Assembly (NCBI GenBank): GCA_033557685.1
Contig: JAWQRN010000477.1
Location: 1 to 29,074 of the forward strand
Reading direction: 5' to 3'
Origin: Sperchopsis tessellata
Lineage: Eukaryota; Arthropoda; Insecta; Coleoptera; Hydrophilidae
DNA length: 29,074 nucleotides
Shown here: one piece after another, positions 12,101 through 21,499 of the stretch
Layout: each line of letters begins with the position of its first letter
Position numbering within the stretch: the first letter of the stretch is position 1
Notes under the pieces: model-generated
What the model was told of the DNA's origin: nothing
What the model saw: the letters and a program-made list of their open reading frames with translations, nothing else
Databases searched by the model: none
Position numbers and translations under genes: made by a program

Positions 12101-13155
12101 TTAAATTGTCCACTACCATTTTCGTATATTAGGTATTTATAACTTTCACAAAATAACTAACAACCTTTTCTAATAAGCCCATGATGTATGCTCTGTTTAT
12201 ACAGTATGTAGAAATGATTTGGTATACACAGGAAACTAGATGGGAAACTTGATAATGACAAATAAGTAGTAGATTTTACCAAAAAATGTTTGTGTTAACT
12301 GGTTGGACAAAGTTAAATACATACATTGATATTAGTTTTGCTATAATTTGCTCACTTATTTGATTATATTTTTAATTCTTGTATATATTTTTAAAAAATG
12401 TTGTTGTTTTTAATTGCTTACAGTATAAAAATCATTGGAAGATGGTTTACAAAGCGTATTTTTGCGTTTCCATGCTCTCATGAGGAGATGTTATAATCAT
12501 AAGACATTTATCCTCCTAGACTTTTTTATAGAGAATTTTAGGCATTAAAAAATGTTTGTATGTATTTAACGTTGTTTTTTCACTGTAAGGTATATCTTTA
12601 ATATGTGAATTTGTATATTAAATTTTCACTATATTTTCAATTAAATTGTAACAGTAGAAGTGTATTTATTTTGTCCAATTAGCCGATTCTAAAATATTTC
12701 AGAGAAATCTACTAGAGATAGTTGCAAATTTCTCAGATAATTTCCGTTATCTACTTAACTTATATTGTTTTTCAAAACATTACAACTCGTAGTTACTGTT
12801 AGGTCAGTCATAAACTCATACATTGTGTGTGTTAGCTTATATAACAAAATGTATATTAAATTTTCTATTGAAAAAAGTATAAATTAAACGTATCAGTTTT
12901 ACACCTAATTAAAGATAAAATTTCTTAGTGAAATTCTGATCAATAAGCACAATAAGTTATTTTGGTAAAATGCTGAAAATGTTACTCTATACCCTCCATG
13001 AATTATATTTAGATGCCCTTATATTTGTAATGAGAAGCAAAATTCAATTATGCGTTAATTAGAAAACTGCATTTAGCCTTTTTCCGTACTTCATAATTAT
13101 TTGGTCTGTTAGAAATAGAATAATACAGGTCTTAAGATTTTCAGGGAATTAAAAC

Positions 13156-13530
13156 AACTAGCAAACAGTTACTCTCACGATTTTCTGGGAGATTACCGTG
13201 TGTTGACTTTCCGCTCTGCCTATATTTCGCCCATCATTGCCGAAGGCATGATCAAGATATGTAGCTCTAAAAAGTGTTAAGTGTAACCATGTAGCTCTGA
13301 AAAGTGCTAGGTGTAGACTGCCATGTAGCTCTAAAAATTTCTAATTATAGACTGACAATCTATGATATTGTGAGCTGCATGTCACTCTACACTTAGCAGT
13401 TTTCAAAGTTACATAGCAGTTTATACTTAGTATTTTTAAGAGCTACACATTTCGATAATGTCCCCTGCCCTGGTGGAAGAAACAATGGCTCAAAAAAAGC
13501 CAATACAACCTACAGAACTAGCAAACGGTT
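13156..13530. mobile_element. Unclassified element with ~34-bp repeats in direct and inverted orientation, bounded by a 15-bp duplication
   Basis: AACTAGCAAACAGTT at 13156-13170 is repeated as AACTAGCAAACGGTT at 13516-13530 (14 of 15 identical), which looks like a target-site duplication around a 345-base insert. Inside are three direct units beginning TGTAGCTCT at about 13260, 13291 and 13323. Two units in inverted orientation follow at about 13380-13413 and 13414-13447, so the centre can fold into a long imperfect hairpin. There is no coding sequence and no pol III boxes. It may be a foldback-type element or a SINE or satellite derivative. Confidence 0.6.
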
Positions 13531-13981
13531 GTTTATTTATACGTATGGATTTTTGTTTTTTCGTATACCATTTGCATGTATTTACGCGGTAACTTTTTTT
13601 ATAGACTACGTTCGTCCTTACACCGTATCATGGGATTCCCTGAATCAATTCCCAAATGTCTCTAAATTAAACTTCAGAATCCGCATATCCTCAAAAATTC
13701 GCAATTTGTATTCATGTTCGGTATGACATTTTATTTAAATTAATTAAATTCCATTTTAAACAACTTGCAGGGATAAAACTGACAGATTGCTATTATTCAC
13801 GTGTGAATATATGGTGCGACATATATTGACATATCGTCAGTGTTTCCTTAGCACAAACTTTAGAACCATCACTGTTAGTTGAAAACTGCAGTTTTTACAC
13901 AAATATACTATTTTATTGAAAACTATTACTTTTGTTAATATAAATAACTTCCGTAGCCGCTAAATTAAATGTTGAAATCGG

Positions 13982-14098
13982 AAATATTTTTATCTCTCTG
14001 GCACTACAGAGTTGCATCTGTCGTTATATTAATAGCAGAATGCAACTCTGTTAATTCATGTAGTCCGCAATATATGTGCCAGAGAGATAGAAATATTA
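13982..14098. mobile_element. Palindromic MITE, copy 1
   Basis: The left end GGAAATATTTTTATCTCTCT and the right end GTGCCAGAGAGATAGAAATA are inverted repeats. An inner palindrome (AGAGTTGCAT ... ATGCAACTCT) surrounds a ~22-base loop. The left arm lacks about 25 bases present in the right arm (the segment containing AGTCCGCAATATATG), so this copy carries an internal deletion in one arm. Confidence 0.75.
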
Positions 14099-14296
14099 CG
14101 GAAGATATTTACATTTACAAATACACGAGCGGCACTTCGTGAAATAATAATGATGTACTAATTGGCCAATTTGCAACTTTGGTATTAGTACACAAATATT
14201 TAATAACTCTCGCTAACTGCCTACCGCAGAATCTAAGATCAAAAGAGTGAGGAGTAGAATGCACGGTACACTGTTTCAAAGAATGCGGGTTGCAGG

Positions 14297-14350
14297 TTCA
14301 CTGATGAAGCGGTGGTATTCCGCGAAACGTAGTAAGAATCACTCGCCCGC
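14297..14350 (+). ncRNA. Hammerhead-like ribozyme core (possible, incomplete)
   Basis: CTGATGA at 14301-14307 is followed by a hairpin, GCGG (14309-14312) paired with CCGC (14320-14323) around a 7-base loop, and then GAAA at 14324-14327. This is the layout of the hammerhead core with stem II. One extra A sits between CTGATGA and the stem. I could not find a stem I that closes directly against CTGATGA, nor a convincing stem III with a cleavage triplet. Outer sequences GCGGG (14285-14289) and CCCGC (14346-14350) can pair. It may be a degenerate ribozyme or a coincidence. Confidence 0.3.
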
Positions 14351-14374
14351 TGTTTGAAATGACTTTTGTAGTGG

Positions 14375-14459
14375 ATTCTGCTATTAATATAACAACAGAT
14401 GCAACTCTGTTAATTCACGTAGTCCGCAATATATGTGCCAGGGAGATTGAAATATTTCC
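14375..14459. mobile_element. Palindromic MITE, copy 2 (half element, opposite orientation)
   Basis: It shares ATGCAACTCTGTTAATTCA, AGTCCGCAATATATGTGCCA and the GGAAATATTT end with copy 1, but its loop sequence (TTCTGCTATTAATATAAC) is the reverse complement of the loop in copy 1. The simplest reading is that copy 2 is inserted in the opposite orientation and keeps the loop plus one full arm, with the other arm lost. The near-identical GGAAATATTT outer ends at 13982 and 14459 alternatively allow one composite element spanning both copies. Confidence 0.7.
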
Positions 14460-16219
14460 AATTTCAATATTACTTTTATTATTTTTATTTTTATTACTTC
14501 ATGTAATATATATGAATATTATAACTTGTAATAAGACTTTTATTGAAGTTTGAAATAGATCTTTCGGTCTAACCCTGCATTTCATATTGATTCCATTTGC
14601 GAAAATTCCACGTACATGAAGTTCTTGGGGAACATTATCCTCGCGTACATGGAGGGTCTAGTGTATAATGTTTTATATTCTTAGTATATCAAACTTTACG
14701 AATATATTTACATAAACCACTATATTCTTTAAATAATACATCTAGATATGCCCTAAAATTTTAGCTTGGGCTAGTACATTTGATATGAAGAGTTTTTATG
14801 AAACATTCTTATTAATTATTTATAAGTCTATGAATGCCAATTATGAATGATATATTAGTAGTGGTAGCATAGATGCACAGTATAATTTAATTTTTGATAT
14901 CTATTCTTTCCATAACCTCTAAATTCTTTCAGACTATGTATCTTGATTGAATATAGACACATTTAGTTTAGATAAAACAAAATTTTTCTTTCTCGGTAAA
15001 TGAAACTTTTTATGTAAAACCACAGATATATTGAGATAATAAATATTGACCGAACTAAATAAATACTATAATTTACAAATAATTATCCTAGTCATAATGT
15101 AGTAAAATGTTAGAAATGAATAAGACATTCGAAGAGTTTTCTTTTTAATAGTATGTATTAAAAACAGAAGTCTTTCGTAATATCTAAGAAACACTAATAG
15201 AATAATACATTAATTTAAGCATTATATCAATAGTAATAATAGGTACCTCTATTGAATATGTATGATTATAAAATTTATAATTATAGAAATTATAATTATT
15301 ATTCAGAAAACCTGCTGTGCTTTGAATCATCTTGTGAATTTTACATTCATAGTGCAAATATATTTCAAAAGTTGCAAATGCCTTAGACAAAAATTACCTT
15401 GTCCTTTGTCAGAATTGACGTGTTTATTTTTGCATTACAGAAACTAGTTAAAACAAAATCTTTGGGTGAAATGTTTTATTATTACACCTATTCAACTTTC
15501 AGGTGTTTACACTGTACTGTGTTCATCTCTGACATTTGTTATTATTATCTTGTAAAGTTAATTAGTAAATTCACATAGTTGTAGAATTTGGTAAGAAAGA
15601 ACTTTTTTCTATATAGACATATTTCTATTTATATGTACCTAAAGCAGGAAGAATTCATATACCTAAATATATTACATGAAAATTACGTGAACGTATTGCT
15701 CACAAAATTGTAAATCTATTCTATTATATTCTCTGAATTTAACTATAATAGTAAGAAGAAAACTTATCAAGCTCATTTTTCGAGACAAATTTACTGGTGC
15801 AGACAGACTTTGTTTACAAGGAACACATGATTCTTTTAAATTTCCGAATTATGGTCGATAACTTCTGTATTTGAATAGCTACCTCAACGCTATAAAAACA
15901 GTTTTTTTTTATATAGAATCCAGTGGCGCACTCAATTTTTGTGTTTTCTTAACACACAGTTGACCAAGACTTCATTAAAAAAAGTATTTCAAATTCCATT
16001 AATGAATTTCATGGGTACATTTCTAACAGTTTTTCAGTAAAATTGAAGAAAATAGTTCCTGACTATAATATAATTTGATATATTAATATTTTGAATGGAC
16101 AATATAATACAATGTATTATTTTAATATTTGATTAAATCAAATCTCAAGGAAACCAGCCAAGTGAATATATTAAATACAAAATTCAAATATGCATTGAAA
16201 AATTTAACAAGCTGAAATT

Positions 16220-16263
16220 GCAGTGGACACCGTTTTCTGTCATTAAGACGTCATCAGCACTGC
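16220..16263 (-). ncRNA. Hammerhead ribozyme motif, left arm (minus strand)
   Basis: Read on the minus strand: stem I 5' strand GCAGTG (16263-16258), then CTGATGA (16257-16251). Stem II is GTC/GAC around TTAAT, with a C-A mismatch at the base. GAAA follows (16237-16234), then a short stem III region, the cleavage triplet GTC (16228-16226) and the stem I 3' strand CACTGC (16225-16220). Stem I is six perfect pairs placed directly against CTGATGA and the cleavage site, as the hammerhead fold requires. Stem III seems to have decayed. Compared with the other arm, an ancestral ACACCGGTGT palindrome would explain both copies. Very short or self-complementary stem III is known from Penelope-associated hammerheads, which act as dimers. 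Confidence 0.65.
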
Positions 16264-16436
16264 TCTAGTTAGTAATTAGCTGTACCCCATGTACGAATAC
16301 ATATTTGATTCCTTGTATATTTGCTTTAAAATCGTGAGTAAACATATTGCAATATAAAATGCTTACAATCTTAAAGTATATATACAAGGAATCGAATATA
16401 TATTCGTACGTGGGGTACAACCAATTTCTAACTAGA

Positions 16437-16481
16437 GCAGTGCTGATGACGTCTTAATGACAGAAACACCGTATCCACTGC
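16437..16481 (+). ncRNA. Hammerhead ribozyme motif, right arm (plus strand)
   Basis: Stem I 5' strand GCAGTG (16437-16442), CTGATGA (16443-16449), stem II GTC (16451-16453) with GAC (16459-16461) around TTAAT, GAAA (16463-16466), then CACCGTA. The cleavage triplet is ATC (16473-16475) and the stem I 3' strand CACTGC (16476-16481). Predicted self-cleavage is after C16475. C16450 and A16462 leave the first pair of stem II mismatched, which could weaken activity. Stem III is short and imperfect (ACACCGTAT). Confidence 0.65.
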
Positions 16482-16667
16482 AATTTCGGATTTTTCCTAA
16501 ATGGCCGGTTTGTTTGAGATTTGATTTAATAAAATATCAAAATAATACATTCATGTGCGGCCAAGGAAGCAACAAATTCTGAATATAATACTAATTTATA
16601 ACAAATAATTATATTTAATCCTTTAATAAAAAACAACTAAATTATGTAATGTGTTCAAGTTGCCTTC

Positions 16668-16668
<1 letters not shown>

Positions 16669-16705
<37 letters not shown>
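16669..16705. repeat. (AT)n microsatellite
   Basis: About 18 uninterrupted TA units directly abutting the piggyBac relic. Confidence 0.95.
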
Positions 16706-16707
<2 letters not shown>

Positions 16708-17270
16708 TCGTAACACTTTGGCCACTGCTGGAATTCAAAACGTATAGGTTTACCCCTAATAAAGTGTTTTATATAATGATAGCCATAGTAACGAACAATT
16801 TATTCGTCGACGCTAATATTTTTTCAAAAAGCTCCAAATTTTAAAACTTGAAATTTAGGTTTTCAATAACCCGACTTATTTTGAAACTTTAATTTAGTTG
16901 GTTATTCCTTAAATTAGCGTTATTATTGAAATGCAAATATCGTTTATCACTAGCTATCTATTTCATGTCATACATTTTCTTACAACATCAACTGATACAT
17001 CTTCATCTTCGCACCAATACATTTGTTCCAGCAGCAGGGAATGATATCCTGTGAGTAGTAGAAAACCATAGAATGTTTTTATGCAATCAACTGAAAAAGC
17101 AAAGTTTTGTCGATTGTTTTTAGCTGCGTGTGTCACTCTCTTCCACAATGTAGGTTGTTAGCTCCTCGTTAAATTGACTTTCAAACATTTCAACTGGTTT
17201 TTTTTTCTTTTAGTGATATGATGATATTGTCCATAGCTCTCTTTGTAAAAATGAGCTCTGGTTCTCTACC
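16706..17270 (-). pseudogene. piggyBac-like transposase relic
   Basis: Translated on the minus strand from high to low coordinate, pieces match piggyBac/PGBD transposases. KPVEMFESQFNEELTTYIVE at about 17145-17205 corresponds to the N-terminal helical block. DCIKTFYGFLLLTGYHSL and MYWCEDEDVSVDVV at about 16975-17080 match the conserved GY..LP...YW...D segment. ISVDE followed by YYGYH and FIRGKPIRF at about 16730-16815 is the catalytic block with the first conserved Asp. The blocks are in different frames and carry stops, and the sequence ends at the (AT)n tract, so the remaining catalytic Asp residues and C-terminal zinc finger are missing. The intact 61-codon part is the open frame at 16963-17148. 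Confidence 0.8.
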
Positions 17271-17803
17271 ATTCTGAAATTGGCTTCACATCATAACTTA
17301 TTATTAGTATTATAATATATATATATATGTTAGTACGGATGCTTTCGAGGGTGTAGTATGGAGAAGATCACTTTCGAAATTTATCCCACGTATGTGCTTC
17401 TTCATTCTGAGAAGAACAAGCTTTTTGATAATCTTTCGGCCTATATCCTTCAGTCAGACATAACGAGCGATTATTTTTATATAGTCCAAATCTTGTTACT
17501 AAATTGTTCTGTTGTTAATAAAAACGTAAATTATTTTGCTAGTAGAAAATTCCTGGCATATACTTTGGAAATGACAAAGTTCGTGGTCAATGTAGAGAAA
17601 ACTAGCTACTATTCATTACTAACTATTCCATTTTTAAAAAGTCCAGCCGATCCCAATATATAGTTTGCATAAGAAAATGTTAATTATTTTAGATAATATA
17701 AACACAATTTTTGAAAAAGTAAGCCGGCAATATAAACTGGCCAGTAACCTACCTGTCAATGTTATTTAGGGGCCCAGGTATCAATATTTTTTTGAAGTTA
17801 ATT

Positions 17804-17807
<4 letters not shown>

Positions 17808-17836
<29 letters not shown>
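17808..17836. repeat. (AT)n microsatellite
   Basis: About 14 AT units lying within or at the edge of the second LINE relic. Confidence 0.95.
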
Positions 17837-17838
<2 letters not shown>

Positions 17839-17859
17839 TCATTACAGTCATTTTCAGGT

Positions 17860-18770
17860 CTTTATTCCATTTTTGTGGATTAGAATATTTTCATTGGTCC
17901 AAAATCTTTTCCATGATGTATTCAGTCTGTCAGAACTGAATATATGTAATCTTTTTTTTTAATATGTTAACCATGATCCCACCTTCCCGTGGTGCTTTTT
18001 CACACTTCATTGATTTTAGAGCAAGTGTAATTTCTGAGGGTAATATTGGTGGAACTTCTTACTCAGAATGGTAATTTTTATCACGATATATTTATAAATG
18101 GATATATTTCTTGAGAAAACTTTCTAACCATTGCGAGGATGTATCGTCAGGGCTAATATTTGCCTCTCCCAATCATAAGTCTCTGTTTCATGTGTTTTGC
18201 TCGGAGTGTAGCTTCATAGCTGTACCTTTTAACATCGTCAGTTATTCACTTTTGAATGGTCTTTTAAAGTTCCACATACTCTGTATTCTGCCTTTTTGTT
18301 TTAACTTTACCTGTTAATTCTTTGTGCCTCTTTTTTAGTCTTAGTCTGTTCAAAAATGTTTTTACCATTGGCTGTTACCTATAACTATAGTCGTATCTGC
18401 ATTAATATTCCTTAGACTATCTTAGAATGGGAATTTGAACTCTCATAAAGATCGGTCACATAGAATGCTTCGACCGTCTCGTCTGATTGACTCGATGTTG
18501 AAACAGAATTTGGAGTTACTACTTAAAGATTATTATTTATAATTTTGCTCTGGGAGATGTACTCTCAAACTGAATATTCAGTTTTTTAGTTTCGTGAGCA
18601 ACTATTTCCTTCATTGTTAGTGTTTCGGTAGTTTAACATATATTCACTTTTAATTGTGTTTGCTCAAACTTTTGACATTTAAATGAATCTTTTCAAAATC
18701 GTTTTCCAGCTCTATTAGTTTCACTTCACTGGATAATGTGCGACAATTGTTAGTGCACAATTAATATTGT
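17860..18770 (-). pseudogene. Decayed non-LTR retrotransposon (LINE relic 2, RTE-like endonuclease to RT fingers)
   Basis: On the minus strand an endonuclease start, NNCRTLSSEVKLIELEND at about 18690-18750, matches the RTE-type pattern in which a NxRTL box is followed by LLELE. Further down, GRIQSMWNFKRPFKSE at about 18240-18285 is weakly LINE-like. EVPPILPSEITLALKSMK followed by CEKAPREGGI at about 17975-18055 matches the RT entry motif in which LK..KAPG.DGI precedes the palm. Stops and frame changes are frequent. The catalytic YADD part is missing, the sequence being cut near the (AT)n tract at 17808. The minus-strand open frame at 18797-19027 lies just 5' and could be leader sequence of the element, but I do not recognise it. 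Confidence 0.6.
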
Positions 18771-19068
18771 TTGGCAACCATAGATTCCACGAATTCTTAG
18801 CTTCCTCTGCCTTCTGCTATGAGTTGTTTCGTTGTGTCTGGCATACACCACTCTACCTTATTGCATAGCAATATGTTTAATATCGGCCTCTCTAGTATGG
18901 AGAACTGTTGCTTACCTTGTGCGTGATAATTCACCATTCTGTCATTGGAGCTATGCACATTCAGTTGGTCCGCGAGAGCTGATCTCCTACCCAACATATA
19001 CATATAGGTCATCCTCCTATCCGCCACCGGAAACGCATCCTTTTGGGGTTACAGGAAATCCCTATGGA

Positions 19069-19091
19069 ATATATATATATATATATATATA
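19069..19091. repeat. (AT)n microsatellite
   Basis: About 11 AT units followed by a T run, directly after a proline-rich open stretch (see findings). Confidence 0.95.
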
Positions 19092-19242
19092 TTTTTTTTA
19101 TTTCTATAATTTAAATTGTATGTTATTCATGAATCACGATCCAACCTATGATAAAAAATAAATGTACTCAAAAATCAACAAACATAATAATAAAACAAAG
19201 TCCAAAATAGTCTTTTTTTATTGCTGTTATATTTTTTTCCAG

Positions 19243-19364
19243 TTGTTCCTGGAATTCCAGGGGCTGCTCCTTATATGATACCTGGCCAGGCTCAACTGTA
19301 TCCACAAGGCCCACCACCAACATATGACCAGGCCCTAACTCATCCAGCAATAGTAGGACAACCA
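19243..19364 (+). CDS. Internal exon of the proline/tyrosine-rich (DAZAP2-like) protein gene, exon B
   Basis: A strong polypyrimidine tract and CAG acceptor at 19241-19242 and a GTAAGT donor at 19365-19370 bound a 122-base exon. It starts with two bases that complete a Val codon from exon A, then encodes about 40 residues: VPGIPGAAPYMIPGQAQL, YPQGPPPTYDQALTHPA and IVGQP. PPPTY supplies a PPxY motif, the usual ligand of WW domains such as those in NEDD4-type ubiquitin ligases. The exon ends in phase 0, matching exon C. Vertebrate DAZAP2 has a PPAYSEL box at a similar place. The assignment rests on this, on the YPPG box of exon C and on overall composition, so it is plausible, not proven. Confidence 0.85.
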
Positions 19365-19437
19365 GTAAGTGTCAAAGTCCAATTAAAGAATTGCAATTTT
19401 TAATATTATAATTATATTATAATTTTTGTTATTTCAG
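19365..19437 (+). other. Short intron between exons B and C (73 bp)
   Basis: GTAAGT at 19365 and a T-rich tract with TTTCAG ending at 19437. Both neighbours are in phase 0. Confidence 0.85.
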
Positions 19438-19587
19438 ATGTATCCTCCTGGCACAACAATGTATGCGACGGGGTACCCCACCTATTTAGGATATCCGACA
19501 TATGCGCCAATGCAATACTACCCATCATTGGGAGCTTACTCATATGCCATGCAACCAACGCAGCTGCGGCCCACAATCATGATTCCC
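19438..19587 (+). CDS. Internal exon of the proline/tyrosine-rich (DAZAP2-like) protein gene, exon C
   Basis: Follows a TTTCAG acceptor and ends at a consensus GTAAGTATG donor (19588). It encodes 50 residues rich in Tyr, Pro, Met and Thr: MYPPGTTMYATGYPTYLGY, PTYAPMQYYPSLGAYSYAM and QPTQLRPTIMIP. The YPPGTT start resembles the YPPGST box of DAZAP2, a small, conserved, WW-binding adaptor implicated in RNA granules and ubiquitin signalling. The glycine-rich C-terminal part of that family (a proline run and a GGYTxW end) is not found downstream. If the donor is not used, translation continues 29 codons to a TAG at 19672, giving a short alternative tail (SDVSGGNYYWKNW and beyond). The ATG at the exon start is in frame but follows a good acceptor, so it is internal. 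Confidence 0.85.
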
Positions 19588-21206
19588 GTAAGTATGCAAT
19601 CCGATGTCAGTGGGGGTAATTATTATTGGAAAAATTGGACACCAGGCGTCGATCCCTATAAGAGGTACCAATAGTTTTGTCGGCAGACGGCAAGCTGAAT
19701 ATCTGGTGCAAGGTAATTATTCGTATGAATGTAGAAGTAAGGCAGCCTCACTGCACTAACTTATAACGTAATTTCCAAAGTTTGTCTTACTCTATTACGC
19801 TTGCTATGGAGCTGCCAAAATTATTGAATTGTAACTCTTAACGCTTTGTTTCCAGCTTTTTTAATGAATAATAATTTCCATTTAGATCTGTAATATAAAA
19901 TATTATATACTAATCTAAAACTTACAAACCAAGCAAATGACAGTTTATTTTTGTTCTCTTTTATAACTTTGTGCTTGTACAAATAACTATGTAATGAGTA
20001 ATTCTACATACTAGTTTCTGTAACATTATCCAATTACACATTAAATAACAAATTTGCTGGTGTATAAATTATTTGGTGTAATAATACCAAACAATGTACA
20101 AATTACAAAGTAACAAAGATATTGGTCTACTAAAAGTGCTAATATAGAAATTAAAATCTCTTAAATTGTAATTTAATTATACAATTATGCAGAAAATTAA
20201 TAAGGGCGATTTTTACAACTTTATTTTACTAATTACTATGCTTCCAAAGTAAATTTGGTCATGATGGCAAATAACCATGAATCCTCCAATATTGTTCAAA
20301 GTGGAACGTAATTGAAGATTGTCACTACAATTAATAACCAAAAATTAAAATAGCTTATTGCATTCCCCACTAGATTAAGACCAATAACTTGAATTGGATA
20401 ATCTTTATTTCCATATATTATTTGGTGAGGAACAAGTTTTGAAAAATACAAATAGGAAAACCCTGTAGAGGCTCTGATAGTATCAAAGTTTCATCCATTG
20501 TTGCGATATCTTTTTTTTCCTTTATACAAGAAAGATCACTCTTGCAACAGTGGACAAAACGTCATCATTTATCTGAGCCTCTTCACAATTTCTACTTGGT
20601 AACATATCTCTTACAGTTAATAACCATGGTAGTTTTTTGAACTTCTTATGTTGTCACTGATTGAGGTAGTTTCTTATTCAAATTACATTCTGACAAACTA
20701 TAACACCTCAGTACACTAGACCCACCACGTACGAGAATCATTTTTAAATAACCGTGTTTTTTGTATTTAAAGGAAAATTCAGTCACGCATGAATTAAAAA
20801 TTTGTAATTTCACACACTACAAAATTTGTTAGCCGGTTATGATGCTTCGCAGAAAAAAAAATCTTTTTATAAATATAATAATAATATCGTTCTAATATTT
20901 TCATGGAATTAAAACTGTTATTTTTTTTTGTACTATTACCACCACTATAAAAATGTGCAATTAGCATGTACTTTTGAAACTACACATTATTGCTTGAAAA
21001 ATACTGGTTCAGAGAATACAACGATGTACTGTAATTTTTATGTATATAAACTTGTAAATTAAAAACTATTGCTTTTATTTTTCTATTTGTATTACTTCTA
21101 TAATTGATATTAATATTTGAACTTCTAATATGCTTTTTATAGAAGTTTGAAATTGTAAGGGACGTGATTATTTAAGTAAAATCAACACGTAGTTTAACAA
21201 TAAAGA

Positions 21207-21207
<1 letters not shown>
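19588..21207. other. AT-rich non-coding sequence after exon C
   Basis: Expected to be intron or 3' flank of the proline-rich gene. I looked for a further exon of that gene and for upstream TECPR exons and found none. A reading near 19685-19724 (SADGKLNIWCK) has a stop just upstream and no good acceptor. Confidence 0.5.

Positions 21208-21241
<34 letters not shown>
21208..21241. repeat. (AT)n microsatellite
   Basis: About 17 AT units. Confidence 0.95.
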
Positions 21242-21245
<4 letters not shown>

Positions 21246-21499
21246 TAAAAGTTGATAGATTAAAATTAAATAAATACTGGTTGACAATAATACATTATGA
21301 ACAGATACACAACAAACAGCTACCCTGTTTGTTGTCACTTTTGGACGTTCACTTACCCCGGTCTCTGGATGAACTGTGTTGAGTTCTTGTGAAGGGTGTA
21401 TTCATGCGTTTCAGCAACCACAGGTGGTTGACCGGATGCGCCTACTCGTACTAAATAGTACGGTGCGAAAATTCAAATTCAAATTATCTTACACAAGAA

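Larger units (their letters stand above)
16118..16543. mobile_element. Foldback element with two nested inverted-repeat pairs and a hammerhead motif in each arm
   Basis: The inner arms 16214-16320 and 16381-16487 are about 107 bases each and nearly perfectly complementary around a ~60-base loop. The outer arms 16118-16160 and 16502-16543 form a second pair (core AAATCAAATCTCAA on the left, TTGAGATTTGATTT on the right). There is no protein-coding capacity. Each inner arm carries CTGATGA plus the other pieces of a type I hammerhead in inverted orientation. Part of the outer arm recurs at 15-82, so the element belongs to a family. I infer a non-autonomous element, possibly derived from the terminal repeats of a Penelope-like element, because that class is known to carry hammerheads. 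No direct link is visible here. Confidence 0.8.
11657..19242 (+). other. Long intron (about 7.6 kb) between exons A and B, filled with mobile-element relics
   Basis: Inferred from the compatible splice phases of the flanking exons: GT at 11657 and a polypyrimidine tract plus CAG at 19241-19242. The stretches 12105-13155, 14463-16105 and 17271-17800 contain nothing recognisable. The rest holds the elements listed separately. The 101-codon plus-strand frame at 17358-17663 matches nothing I recognise and has no splice context. Confidence 0.6.

Noticed and set aside
17358..17663. 101-codon plus-strand open frame
   Set aside because: It has no recognisable domain or splice or promoter context, lies between element relics, and its composition fits chance translation of AT-rich DNA.
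19642..19728. A further TECPR or WD-like exon reading SADGKLNIWCK
   Set aside because: A stop lies just upstream in that frame, there is no polypyrimidine tract before a usable AG, and the similarity is only a short stretch.
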